Shown: one piece after another, positions 23,601 to 31,231 of the stretch | Position numbering within the stretch: position 1 is the stretch's first letter | Layout: each line of letters opens with the position of its first letter | DNA from: Clostridia bacterium | Lineage (GTDB): Bacteria > Bacillota > Clostridia > Oscillospirales > CAG-272 | DNA: 34,371 nt | Assembly: GCA_017472285.1 (NCBI GenBank) | Contig: JAFUQQ010000014.1 | Coordinates: 1-34,371, forward strand | Reading direction: 5' to 3' | Program-made: the position numbers and the translations under genes | The notes under the pieces: generated by a model | Told to the model about the DNA's origin: nothing | Database searches by the model: none | What the model saw: only the letters and a program-made list of their open reading frames with translations

Positions 23601-24302
23601 CGGTCTGCCGTCTATGATCTTGTTGCCCGTTTGGATACACATGAGAACGGCTTGCGTATCGGCATCGTTACGGCGCAGATAATGCACGTCATTGGTCGCA
23701 ACGAGCGGGATCCCTGTATCTTTGGAAAGGCGGAGGAGTTCTTTGTTGACGGCTTTCTGTTCTTCGATGCCGTGATCCTGAATTTCGAGATAATAAGAAT
23801 CTTTGCCGAAGAGTTCCTGCATGGAAAGCGCGTGTTCTTTTGCTTTTTCATATTCGCCGTTTGAAAGCAAACGGGGGATATAACCGGCAAGGCAGGCGGA
23901 AAGACAGACGAGTCCTTCACTATGCTCGGAAAGAAGATCAAGGTCGATACGCGGTTTGGTATAAAAACCTTCCGTATAGGCTTTGGAAACCATATAGATC
24001 AGATTTTTATATCCCGTTTCATTTTTGCAAAGGAGCAGAAGATGATAGCGTGTGCCGTCTGTTTCATGGCGTTTATTGAAACGGGACCCTGCGGCAACGT
24101 AGACTTCACAGCCGATGATAGGTTTGACGTGATAATCTTTGCAGGCGCGGTAAAAATCAACGACACCGTACATCGACCCGTGATCGGTGATGGCAACGGC
24201 GTTCTGCCCGAGCTCTGCGGCGCGGCGGGGAATATCACGCACACGGCAAGCACCGTCGAGCAAGCTGTATTCACTGTGTAAATGAAGATGTACAAACGGC
24301 AT
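20697..24302 (-). CDS. dnaE: DNA polymerase III subunit alpha, DnaE type
   Basis: This is a replicative polymerase subunit of 1201 aa. The N-terminal PHP domain begins HLHLHSEYSLLDG and keeps DHGSMYG. The palm has GPGRGSGAGSLVAYLVG and the catalytic acids in MPDFDTDF. The finger and tau-binding region has GRTDGIFQLES. The helix-hairpin-helix region (RDLNKRQVESLIKSGAFDSL) and an OB fold (TLAGLITERTNKQTRTGAP) follow near the C-terminus. A Thr/Gln/Pro/Lys-rich linker of about 35 residues (near 1115-1145) is followed by a short final domain. Clostridia often carry PolC too; it is not in this window. AAAGGA lies 9 nt before the ATG. Stop is TAG, which shows TAG ends proteins normally here. Confidence 0.97.
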   Translation of the reverse strand: MPFVHLHLHSEYSLLDGACRVRDIPRRAAELGQNAVAITDHGSMYGVVDFYRACKDYHVKPIIGCEVYVAAGSRFNKRHETDGTRYHLLLLCKNETGYKNLIYMVSKAYTEGFYTKPRIDLDLLSEHSEGLVCLSACLAGYIPRLLSNGEYEKAKEHALSMQELFGKDSYYLEIQDHGIEEQKAVNKELLRLSKDTGIPLVATNDVHYLRRNDADTQAVLMCIQTGNKIIDGRPFGFETDEFYMKSEEEMTSLFKDYEGAIENTQKIADLCHFDFDFSKLYLPRFCPETGETPEEYLRRLALEGFENKLVDGEIIFTEEHTETVYRERIEYELSVITGMGYAEYYLIVADFIRYAKSVNIPTGPGRGSGAGSLVAYLVGITDVDSIRYNLMFERFLNPERVSMPDFDTDFCYDRRGEVIEYVSEKYGRDHVCGISTFGTLAAKAVIRDVGRVLGMSYAEVDVVAKAIPNDLHITIEDAMSGKLGDMYQENESIRRLIDISRSLEGMPRHASAHAAGIVITDKPVHDYVPVAVNDEMILTQFPMDTVAKLGLLKFDFLGLRYLTIMSDTEKQIRLRDPDFDLRRVPFDDKETYELISSGRTDGIFQLESVGMRKMLVQMRPFCLEDIILAISIYRPGPMDSIPKFLEYRNNPQKIQYSCPQLKKILDETSGCILYQEQVMNICRDIAGFSYGRADIIRRAMSKKKAGEMENARQAFIYGEKDENGNELCHGAIAAGISEEVATEIFDTMSAFASYAFNKSHATAYAYTSYRTAYLKAHYPCEYLASLLTSVLGNMTKTAVYVDQAQKMKIAVLGPDINESRETYSVIEHKGKRAIRFGLLGIKNVGKNFLEEVTAERRNGKFTSFENFVSRMSSRDLNKRQVESLIKSGAFDSLGTKRSALLSEYEKIIDIYLKKNRGKVEGQFDLFSIGNFAMENDYPEADYTYPDLPEFSTKERLYQEKESMGMYFSGHPFDDYKAHAKALGALSSLGDLLTEIEEETDIYNDHDTVTLAGLITERTNKQTRTGAPMAFLKIEDRFGELELVVFPKILEKHTYFLSPDTPIAVLGELSISEDSAPKLLVSDIAVLQTDFSGEAEPLAKPRYQRAEPQKKETHTQTKHTPPQTSSTTQKPKTLYLKVPSVQSTECRRACSLLEIFEGQTPVVFYDVSTKKYVKAIGRSTEILPNMFRLLKQILGEDCVVYK

Positions 24303-24369
24303 GGCTTTTATCCTTTCTGTTGTATCGTTTTATAATAGATTTGTTCGGTAACTGAAAAATACTTCCGGG

Positions 24370-24480
24370 GCTGTCATTCTGAGCAAGCCCTCCTGAGATT
24401 CGTTCGATTTCTTTTTTATACCCTTCGGACAAAAAAAGTTCGCTCAGAATGACACGGGAGGGCGCGTCGAAGAATCTGAT
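24370..24480 (-). repeat. Foldable repeat family 3, overlapping the end of the LRR gene
   Basis: TGTCATTCTGAGC (24372-24384) and GCTCAGAATGACA (24442-24454) are perfect 13-bp arms; GCCCTCC (24387-24393) also pairs with GGAGGGC (24457-24463). The architecture matches the element at 20525-20622, but the variable stem has a different sequence. The right arm supplies the last residues and stop of the LRR gene. Confidence 0.75.
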
Positions 24481-26150
24481 TCCGAATTATCGAACGGGTC
24501 TAATGGCTGAAAATTGATCAGATTTTCTTTGGCATAAATTTGAGCGTAACTGCCCTTGGGTGCATGGATTGTCAGATACTCACATCCCGAAAACGCATCG
24601 GGGGAGATTTCCGCTACGCTTCGGGGGATGGCAATGTTTCGCAGATCAGAACAATCTTCAAATGCGCGTGTTCCGATGCCCGTATGCCCGTCCTCAAGAA
24701 AAACGTCCGTGATCGTAGCGCATTTTCTGAGGGAAAATTGCACGGGGATTCCTCTGATCTGTGCGGGGATGGTGACGGCAGAACAAGTTCCTTTATATTT
24801 TGTGATGACGTAAATTCCGTTTTCTTTTTTGATCGAAAAAATCTTTTTATAATCCGCAAGTGTCTTTTCACGCAAGCCGAAATCCTTTTCCGTTTGGATT
24901 TCATCCATTTTTTCAAGGATTTCGGGAGGATACAGTTTGTTTTTATAATTCAGAAGCATGGAGCGGATCTCAGGATTATTTTCGGATTTTCCGATATACA
25001 TATCGATCTCATCGGGAGACATTTTAGATATCAGGGAAAGCATTTTTGCGATGGCTTCCGTTTCGTGTTTTTCGATCAGAACGGGGAGAAATTGTTCGCG
25101 GAATTTTTTGTTTGTGATACGGTTTTGCAATTTCTGATACAGAATCGGATTGGTGATCATCGTACCCGATAAAAAGGAGAGTGCGAGATTTTGCGTTCCT
25201 ATTTTATCGATGAGCATGAATGCTTGTTCTTCATCTTTGGACTCGGGGGCCAGTATCCATTCTCTGGCATGGAGCATTTGACCGGGAAAGACCTCTCTGC
25301 CGAGATGACGGATGCCGTTTCCGATGGAGATGCTTTTTAAATTGTCGCAATAGTGAAATGCCCACATACTGATATCGGTTACGCTGTCGGGGATTTTGAT
25401 GGTCTGTAAATTGGAGCAATATGTAAAAGCATGATACCCGATGCTCGTTACGCCTTCGGGAATGACGACATTCTGTACGGTTTCACATTTGTGGAGAGCG
25501 GCGCTGCCGATGTTTCTGATGCCGTCGGGGAAGGTAACGTCAGTTTCTTTGCCCAGATAATCGTATAAAACGTCTCGGATGATGATCATTCCGTTTGCAT
25601 CCGCCATGCCCTTGCATCCTTGGAACACACATTCACCGATATGAGTCACGCTTTGCGGTATCGTGAGATTTTTCAAGGCTTTACAGTTTACGAATACGGA
25701 ATCATCGATATGCGTTACGCTTTCGGGAATGGTGATATCTTGCAAAGCTTTGCAATCCATGAATGCGGAAAGTGCGATTTTTGTTACTCCTTCGGGAATA
25801 TTGATGCTTTTCAGACTTGTGCAATTATAAAACAGAGCCCATCCGATATGGGTCAACCCTTTTGAGAGCGTGATACTTTGTAAGCCTTTACAACGAGAAA
25901 ATGCCCAATCTCCGATGTGCGTGATGCTTTCGGGAAGGGTAACGTGTTTCAGTCGATTGCAGGATGTGAATGCACAATACCCGATACTCGTTACAGTATC
26001 GGGAATGACGATGCTTTGCAGATGTTTGCATTCGCAAAATGCATTTTTGTCAATGCTTGTCACTCCGTCGGGAATGACAACGTCGCTGTCTGTACCTTTA
26101 TATTTTATCAGAACACCGTTTTTTATTTTAAAATCCTTGATATCTGACAT
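24444..26150 (-). CDS. Cytoplasmic leucine-rich-repeat (LRR_5/BspA-like) protein
   Basis: The 568-aa protein carries about a dozen 23-residue BspA-like repeats in its first 290 residues (units such as VTSIGYCAFTSCNRL with LKHVTLPES). A helical segment without repeats follows (about 300-430, KKFREQFLPVLIEKHE, SKMSPDEIDMYIG), then two more repeats. It has no signal peptide, anchor or cell-wall signal, so unlike many BspA proteins it should stay in the cytoplasm. Partner unknown. Of two adjacent ATGs, the second (26150) has better spacing to GGAG. It lies between whiA (19 nt away) and dnaE. The last nine residues and stop are encoded by an intergenic repeat, so the original C-terminus may have differed. 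Confidence 0.85.
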   Translation of the reverse strand: MSDIKDFKIKNGVLIKYKGTDSDVVIPDGVTSIDKNAFCECKHLQSIVIPDTVTSIGYCAFTSCNRLKHVTLPESITHIGDWAFSRCKGLQSITLSKGLTHIGWALFYNCTSLKSINIPEGVTKIALSAFMDCKALQDITIPESVTHIDDSVFVNCKALKNLTIPQSVTHIGECVFQGCKGMADANGMIIIRDVLYDYLGKETDVTFPDGIRNIGSAALHKCETVQNVVIPEGVTSIGYHAFTYCSNLQTIKIPDSVTDISMWAFHYCDNLKSISIGNGIRHLGREVFPGQMLHAREWILAPESKDEEQAFMLIDKIGTQNLALSFLSGTMITNPILYQKLQNRITNKKFREQFLPVLIEKHETEAIAKMLSLISKMSPDEIDMYIGKSENNPEIRSMLLNYKNKLYPPEILEKMDEIQTEKDFGLREKTLADYKKIFSIKKENGIYVITKYKGTCSAVTIPAQIRGIPVQFSLRKCATITDVFLEDGHTGIGTRAFEDCSDLRNIAIPRSVAEISPDAFSGCEYLTIHAPKGSYAQIYAKENLINFQPLDPFDNSESDSSTRPPVSF

Positions 26151-26169
26151 CATTTTCTCCTTGGATCGA

Positions 26170-27057
26170 TTACTCGTCGGGATTCAGTTCTTTATAGAAG
26201 TTATAAATTTTCTGCAAGCGTTTGCTGACCTGGGATTTGGAGATGGGGGGATTTTCAAGCTCGGCAAGCTCAGAGAGGGTCATGGTTTCGTTTTCGGCAC
26301 GGAGCTTTGCCGTATTTTTCAGTTCGAGCGGTAATTTATCAAAATCACCCGTTTCCATCAGATGCTGGATGGCATCGACGTAAATACTCGATGCAGTAAC
26401 GCTTTTGGTGATATTGGCGATATCGCAATTTTTCTTGCGGTTGACTTCATTGTTTTTTTCTTTGAGCATTTGTGCATTGATGATGGCAAACGCCGCTTTA
26501 TTGGCACCGATATAGGAAAGAAAATATTCGATGCTTTCCGCATCTCTGTAATAAATGATCTGATAACCGCGTCTGACGGAAAGTTTGGGCATACGGAAGT
26601 GGCGCGTGAGTGCCGTTGCGCTTTCGCAAGCAAGGTCCGCATCCGCTGTGGAAAGCTCGATGCGTCCGGGTTTATCGGGCGGATTCACAAAACCCGAAGC
26701 CATGAATGCACCGCGGAAAAACATATTGTCGCATTTACGGCAATTGAAGAATTTCGTGATATGGGTGTCATCATCCGCTTTGACGGTTAAATGGCGGATT
26801 GTTTCAAAATTTTCTCCTTTGATCTCGGTCTTATATGCCGAGCCGACTCTTTTGGCTTCCGTTTCCATGCCGACGATCTTTAAAAGCAAGGCGGAAAACG
26901 TATCGGAAACCTCTTTGGATTCGGTCTTGAAGGTCAAAATACCTTCATCGGTTACGGGAGAAAAATAGAGCATTCCCGCGAGGCACGCGGTAATACAGCA
27001 ATCTTTTGCTATGAGTTCTTGCGCGAGAGTGGATTTGGTTTCGCCGGAAAAAGACAT
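26170..27057 (-). CDS. whiA: DNA-binding protein WhiA
   Basis: WhiA combines a degenerate LAGLIDADG-homing-endonuclease-like domain with a C-terminal helix-turn-helix. It influences cell division and chromosome segregation in Gram-positive bacteria. The 295-aa protein starts MSFSGETKSTLAQELI, has CCITACLAGML and the FFRGAFMASGFVNPP region, and ends in TLSELAELENPPISKSQVS within the HTH. ATG at 27057 has CAGGAG 8 nt upstream; the longer open frame to 27165 has no such site. It sits in the usual murB-whiA-dnaE order. The nearby rapZ and yvcK genes, which commonly separate murB from whiA in Firmicutes, are absent. Confidence 0.93.
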   Translation of the reverse strand: MSFSGETKSTLAQELIAKDCCITACLAGMLYFSPVTDEGILTFKTESKEVSDTFSALLLKIVGMETEAKRVGSAYKTEIKGENFETIRHLTVKADDDTHITKFFNCRKCDNMFFRGAFMASGFVNPPDKPGRIELSTADADLACESATALTRHFRMPKLSVRRGYQIIYYRDAESIEYFLSYIGANKAAFAIINAQMLKEKNNEVNRKKNCDIANITKSVTASSIYVDAIQHLMETGDFDKLPLELKNTAKLRAENETMTLSELAELENPPISKSQVSKRLQKIYNFYKELNPDE

Positions 27058-27100
27058 TTTCGTAACTCCTGAATCTATTTTGAATATATAAAAATGGGAT

Positions 27101-27988
27101 TTAATGTTCGTTGATATAAATGATCTCGGTTTCAAGCATGATACCGAATTTTTGATAAACTTCATTTTGCGCGGTCCCGATCAGACAGAGGATATCCGCC
27201 GCCGTCGCACCGCCGCGGTTCACGATGAAATTGGCGTGTTTTTTGGAAATTTCCGCGCCGCCGATACGCAAGCCTTTGAGTCCTGCCTGCTCGATGAGCG
27301 CACCGGGGAATGCACCTTCAGGACGTTTGAAGACACTGCCCGCATTCGGATATTCGAGCGGTTGTTTGTTCTTGCGTGAGGTCATATTGCGCGAAGCACG
27401 CGCTTCGATATCTCGAGGATCATCGGGGGTGAGGGTAAGGGTTGCGGAAAGGATAATATCGCTTGTGGAGCGATAGATACTTGTGCGATATGAAAAATGA
27501 TGTTCTTCTGCCGTGCGCGTATGGATTTCACCGTTTTGCAGATAAGTGCTTTCCGTGAGTACGGCAGAAATTTCCGAGCCATATGCACCCGCATTCATAT
27601 AGACCGCGCCGCCGATGCTTCCGGGAATACCGAATGCAAATTCAAGTCCCGAAAGACCGCGTTTCGTTGCTGCGGCGGAAAGTCCCGTCAGGGAGGCACC
27701 ACATTCCGCGGTGACGGTATTGCCGTTCCATTCGATCTTTCGCATAGCAGTCGTAAAGATCACGAGTCCGTCGAAGCCGCCGTCATCAAAGAGAATATTG
27801 GAAGCATTGCCGACGATGATATAACGAATATTATTTTCTTTTGCCGTCGATATGAGCATCGTCAGCTCGTCTGCGCTTCTCGGAAATGCCGCGAGTCTTG
27901 CTGGACCGCCGACGCGCATGGTGCTGTGTAAAGAGAGCGGTTCTTCTTGTCTGACTATGGATTCAAAATTCTGTAACAGTGTTTTCAA
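27101..27988 (-). CDS. murB: UDP-N-acetylenolpyruvoylglucosamine reductase MurB
   Basis: The FAD enzyme reduces UDP-GlcNAc-enolpyruvate with NADPH to UDP-MurNAc, an early step of peptidoglycan synthesis. The 295-aa protein has the FAD-binding stretch VGNASNILFDDGGFDG (about 60-75) and GIPGSIGGAVYMNAGAYG. The catalytic SYRTSIY region is near 165-171, and GSVFKRPEG (about 217-225) and KKHANFIVN are near the end. It lacks the third-domain insert of E. coli-type enzymes. The start appears to be TTG at 27988, with AAGG about 8 nt upstream and no good ATG near. whiA follows after 43 nt, probably in one transcript. Confidence 0.95.
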   Translation of the reverse strand: MKTLLQNFESIVRQEEPLSLHSTMRVGGPARLAAFPRSADELTMLISTAKENNIRYIIVGNASNILFDDGGFDGLVIFTTAMRKIEWNGNTVTAECGASLTGLSAAATKRGLSGLEFAFGIPGSIGGAVYMNAGAYGSEISAVLTESTYLQNGEIHTRTAEEHHFSYRTSIYRSTSDIILSATLTLTPDDPRDIEARASRNMTSRKNKQPLEYPNAGSVFKRPEGAFPGALIEQAGLKGLRIGGAEISKKHANFIVNRGGATAADILCLIGTAQNEVYQKFGIMLETEIIYINEH

Positions 27989-28081
27989 AACGGACTACCT
28001 TCTTTCAAATCGTTTACATTTCATTATATCAAATTTTTTCAAAAAAAGATATAGTTTTTTGAAGATTTCTGAAAGTTTTTC

Positions 28082-28136
28082 TTGACAATTTACAGAAAGA
28101 ATGATAGAATAAAAGTGTTCCAAACGGAACACTTTT
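28082..28136 (+). promoter_or_regulatory. Promoter and palindromic operator of the crp/ABC operon
   Basis: TTGACA (28082-28087), 17 nt, TAGAAT (28105-28110). Immediately downstream AAAAGTGTTCC (28111-28121) and GGAACACTTTT (28126-28136) make a perfect 26-bp palindrome with a 4-nt centre over the transcription start. The size and symmetry suit a Crp/Fnr dimer; binding there should repress. The mRNA could also fold at this site. Confidence 0.85.
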
Positions 28137-28152
28137 GAAAGGTCGTGATGAA

Positions 28153-28833
28153 ATGCTTTCCGAAACGGAGAAAAAACAAAGATGTGCCGTCTTGCGTAAA
28201 ACGGAGATATTCAGGAATATGTCTGCAAAAACGGAAGAAACACTTCTCGGTATGGCGGAAACGCAATTCCACGCGGGGCAGAGTGTCGCGAGCGGAGATG
28301 ATTTCGATTCGTTCAGAGGTCTTGGTGTTATGCTTTCGGGTAAGGCTTCGATCTACGGGCGCAACGGCGGAAAACGTGTGCTTCTCAACCGTATTTCTTC
28401 CGGGGAAGTCTTCGGCGCGGCAACCGTCTTTTTTTCCGAAAGGGAAGCGGTCAGCACTGTGATCGCGGCATCAAAATGTCACGTGCTTTTCATAGAGCGT
28501 TCTGCATTGGAAACGATCATCGAAAACGATTTTGCCGTTGCTTCGGCATATATCGCTTTTCTTTCCGAAAGGATCTATTTTCTGAACCGTAAGATCATCG
28601 GTTTCACAGCGAAAAACGCGGATGCCGCTCTCGCGGACTATTTGCTCCGTGCCGCTGACGAAAACGGCGAGCTTTCGGTCAATATGTCACGCATCGCTTC
28701 CACGCTCGATATCGGCAGAACAACGCTTTACCGCGCTGTCGATGCGCTTGAAGCGGAGGGCGCGATCACGCATGACGGAAAAAAGATTCAGATTCTTGAA
28801 AGAGAACTTTTAGAAAGAAAAAGCAGAGAATGA
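28153..28833 (+). CDS. Crp/Fnr-family transcriptional regulator
   Basis: The 226-aa protein has an N-terminal cupin-like sensor domain (about 20-125, GKRVLLNRISSGEVFGAATVF in pieces), a dimerisation helix (about 120-150) and a C-terminal winged HTH (MSRIASTLDIGRTTLYRAV). The cysteine pattern of iron-sulfur Fnr is absent, and the usual cAMP-binding arginine motif is not clear, so its signal is unknown. ATG at 28153 is preferred over the in-frame TTG at 28135, which lies in the palindrome. The gene heads an operon with the ABC importer 38 nt downstream, so it likely controls uptake of that substrate. Confidence 0.87.
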   Translation: MLSETEKKQRCAVLRKTEIFRNMSAKTEETLLGMAETQFHAGQSVASGDDFDSFRGLGVMLSGKASIYGRNGGKRVLLNRISSGEVFGAATVFFSEREAVSTVIAASKCHVLFIERSALETIIENDFAVASAYIAFLSERIYFLNRKIIGFTAKNADAALADYLLRAADENGELSVNMSRIASTLDIGRTTLYRAVDALEAEGAITHDGKKIQILERELLERKSRE

Positions 28834-28871
28834 CGGCAAATGATATTTTTTTGAAAGGAAAGGTATGAAAA

Positions 28872-29852
28872 ATGAAAAAACTTATGGCACTTCTTCTTGC
28901 GGCAGTTATGATCTTTGGGCTCGTTTCCTGCACACAGGACAAGGCAGAAGACGTTACCGTTCGCGTTGCGGCTCTCAAAGGTCCGACAGGTATGGGCATG
29001 GTACAGCTCATGGAAAACGATTCTCTCGGCACAACGGAAAATGATTATGAATTTACGCTCGCGGCAAGCCCAGAAGAGGTTTCTGCGGCTGTAATTGCAG
29101 GTACGGTCGATATCGCGGCTGTTCCCGTTAACCTCGCATCCGTTCTCTTTAATAAACCCGACGTGGACATCAGCTTTGCGGCTGTCAATACTCTCGGTGT
29201 TCTTTATATTCTTGAAAACGGCAATGAGATCTCGAGCCTTGAAGACCTCAAGGGCAAAAAGCTCTATGCGACAGGTCAGGGCGCAACTCCCCAGTATATC
29301 CTTGAACATCTTCTCAAACAAAACGGTTTCAATCTTGAAACGGATATTGAAATCGAATATATTGCGGAACACGCTGAACTTGCAACCAAGCTCGCAACCG
29401 GTGACGCTGCCATCGGTATCATTCCCGAACCTCAGGTAACTTCCGCTCTCACCACAGCGAAAAAGAACGGCAACACCGATCTCCGTATTGCCATCAACGT
29501 AACAGAAGAATGGGGCAAGACCAATGAAAACGATCTCGTTCAGGGCTGCATCATAGTTTCCAATCAGTTCAAGGAAGAACATCCCGAACAGTTTGAAGCG
29601 TTCATCAAGGAATATAAGGCTTCCGCAGCATTCGTTGTTGCAAATCCCGCTGATGCTTCCGTTCTGATCGAAAAACACGGTATCATTCCGAAAGCGGCTC
29701 TCGCAGAAAAAGCGATCCCGAACTGCAATATCTGTTGCATTGACGGTGAAGAAGGTATCGCTTATATGAAGGGTATTCTTGAAGTGCTCTATACGGCAAA
29801 CCCGAAATCTGTCGGCGGCGCACTTCCTACGGACGAATTCTATGGAAAATAA
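28872..29852 (+). CDS. ABC importer substrate-binding lipoprotein, NitT/TauT type
   Basis: The 326-aa lipoprotein has an N-terminal signal with lipobox LVSC (lipidated Cys20), so it is tethered outside the membrane. The fold matches NMT1/SBP_bac-like periplasmic binding proteins of the nitrate/taurine/thiamine-precursor class: GTVDIAAVPVNLA near 76-88, SLEDLKGKKLYATGQGAT near 120-137, and GDAAIGIIPEPQVT. The ligand cannot be read from sequence. No TPP riboswitch or sulfonate gene accompanies it. It overlaps the permease start by 11 bp, giving translational coupling. Confidence 0.9.
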   Translation: MKKLMALLLAAVMIFGLVSCTQDKAEDVTVRVAALKGPTGMGMVQLMENDSLGTTENDYEFTLAASPEEVSAAVIAGTVDIAAVPVNLASVLFNKPDVDISFAAVNTLGVLYILENGNEISSLEDLKGKKLYATGQGATPQYILEHLLKQNGFNLETDIEIEYIAEHAELATKLATGDAAIGIIPEPQVTSALTTAKKNGNTDLRIAINVTEEWGKTNENDLVQGCIIVSNQFKEEHPEQFEAFIKEYKASAAFVVANPADASVLIEKHGIIPKAALAEKAIPNCNICCIDGEEGIAYMKGILEVLYTANPKSVGGALPTDEFYGK

Positions 29853-30624
29853 ATTCGCAAAAAAGCTTTTGCGAGGCATTTTATGCTTTGCGTTCTGGCT
29901 TCTTGCGTGGCAAATCTTTTCGGCGGTGTTGGGGCGCGTCACGGTGCTTCCGACACCGTTTGCCGTTTTGAAGAAGCTTCTCGAATTACTTTCCACGTCA
30001 AGATTTTATCTCGATTGTCTTTTCTCTCTGGGACGTATTTTTTCGGGACTCATCGGCGGTATTTTAGCGGGAGTATTACTTGCTGCATTTTGTGCCGCAT
30101 TCGGACTTTTTGATGCGGTGTTTTCACCCGCTGTGTCCGTCATCAAAGCAACACCGATCGCTTCGATCATCATTCTGATGCTTTTCGTCATGGAAAAAAG
30201 TTTTGTGCCGATGGTGGCATCCATGCTGATGGTCGTACCGATCGTTTTCGGTAACGTCAGACGCGGCATCGCATCCGTTCCGACGGAGCAAAAAGAAGTT
30301 GCCGACGTTTTCGGCTTTGGTTTCGGCAAACGCATGAAATATTGTATTCTGCCGTCGGTACTTCCGTATTTTTCGGCGGCTTGCCGTTCCGCGCTTGGAC
30401 TTGCATGGAAAGCGGGCATTGCGGCGGAAGTCATTTGCACGCCGAAATATTCTATTGGTCTGAATCTCAATAATGCAAAGGTTTATTTGGAATCCGAAGA
30501 ACTTTACGCATGGACGATCGTGGTCGTTGTCATGAGCGTTCTGATCGAAAAGGGAATTATTTTTCTTTTGGACAAGCTCGTGAAAAAGGGAGGTGTGGCG
30601 AATGTTAAAACTCTTGAAGATTGA
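29842..30624 (+). CDS. ABC importer permease, NitT/TauT type
   Basis: The 260-aa membrane protein has about six transmembrane helices. Its cytoplasmic EAA-like loop (ADVFGFGFGKRMKYCILPSVLP, near 150-171) contacts the ATPase. The ATG at 29842 lies within the last codons of the binding-protein gene, and the far longer open frame upstream is antisense to no sensible start. It overlaps the ATPase gene by 23 bp. Together these three overlapping genes form one importer. Confidence 0.9.
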   Translation: MENKFAKKLLRGILCFAFWLLAWQIFSAVLGRVTVLPTPFAVLKKLLELLSTSRFYLDCLFSLGRIFSGLIGGILAGVLLAAFCAAFGLFDAVFSPAVSVIKATPIASIIILMLFVMEKSFVPMVASMLMVVPIVFGNVRRGIASVPTEQKEVADVFGFGFGKRMKYCILPSVLPYFSAACRSALGLAWKAGIAAEVICTPKYSIGLNLNNAKVYLESEELYAWTIVVVVMSVLIEKGIIFLLDKLVKKGGVANVKTLED

Positions 30625-31189
30625 AAAAGCGTTCGGCGATAAAAAGGTGTTGGATGGCTTTTCTCTCACATTGAAAAAGGGTGATATTGCCATGCTTTAC
30701 GGTATGTCGGGATGCGGAAAGACCACGCTTCTGCGTATTGCGGCGGGGCTTGAAAAAGAAGACAGAGGCACGGTCGGACGGAACGGGAAAATTGCCGTCG
30801 TTTTTGCGGAAGCAAGACTTTTTCCGACGGCGACAGTGCTCGAAAATATCACGCTCGTGATGAGCGGCGATAAACGGAAAAATGGGGAAAAAGCAAGAGA
30901 AATCCTTGCGGCTTTCGGACTTTCCGAAGCGGAAAAACTTTATCCGCACGAGCTTTCCACAGGTATGGCGGCACGTGTTTCTCTTGCGAGAGCCGTTGCG
31001 TACGATGCGAATATTTATCTCATGGATGAACCATTCAAAAGCCTTGACGGTGAAGTGAAAACGGTGGTCATAGAGTATCTGAAAGCCTTTTTAAAAGAAA
31101 AAGCCACCCTCATCATCACCCACGACGAAGTCGAAACGGATGCGATAGGCGGCAAGGTCTGCCGTATGGTAGAGGGTAAACTAATTTGA
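30602..31189 (+). CDS. ABC importer ATPase, short NitT/TauT type
   Basis: The 195-aa nucleotide-binding subunit has Walker A GMSGCGKTT (about 34-42), Walker B YLMDEP, and the H-loop His in IITHD. It is shorter than the usual 240-260 aa. The Q-loop position reads FAEARLFP where Gln is normal, and the signature reads LSTGM in place of LSGGM. Function is still plausible, but both changes affect positions used for coupling. GGAGG lies about 8 nt before ATG 30602, making it better than the GTG at 30593. Substrate unknown. Confidence 0.9.
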   Translation: MLKLLKIEKAFGDKKVLDGFSLTLKKGDIAMLYGMSGCGKTTLLRIAAGLEKEDRGTVGRNGKIAVVFAEARLFPTATVLENITLVMSGDKRKNGEKAREILAAFGLSEAEKLYPHELSTGMAARVSLARAVAYDANIYLMDEPFKSLDGEVKTVVIEYLKAFLKEKATLIITHDEVETDAIGGKVCRMVEGKLI

Positions 31190-31204
31190 ATATCATGTAT
31201 GAAA

Positions 31205-31228
31205 AACGGCGGGAGTTTTCCCGCCGTT
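31205..31228. terminator. Convergent terminator after the ABC operon
   Basis: AACGGCGGGA (31205-31214) and TCCCGCCGTT (31219-31228) pair perfectly with a 4-nt loop. It separates the ABC operon from the converging membrane gene. Confidence 0.85.
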
Positions 31229-31231
31229 ATG

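Noticed and set aside
28023..28051. Promoter for murB on the minus strand (TATAAT at 28028-28023)
   Set aside because: The -10 is good but the -35 (TATCTT at 17-nt spacing) is poor in an AT-rich stretch; it may be real but is not supported enough.
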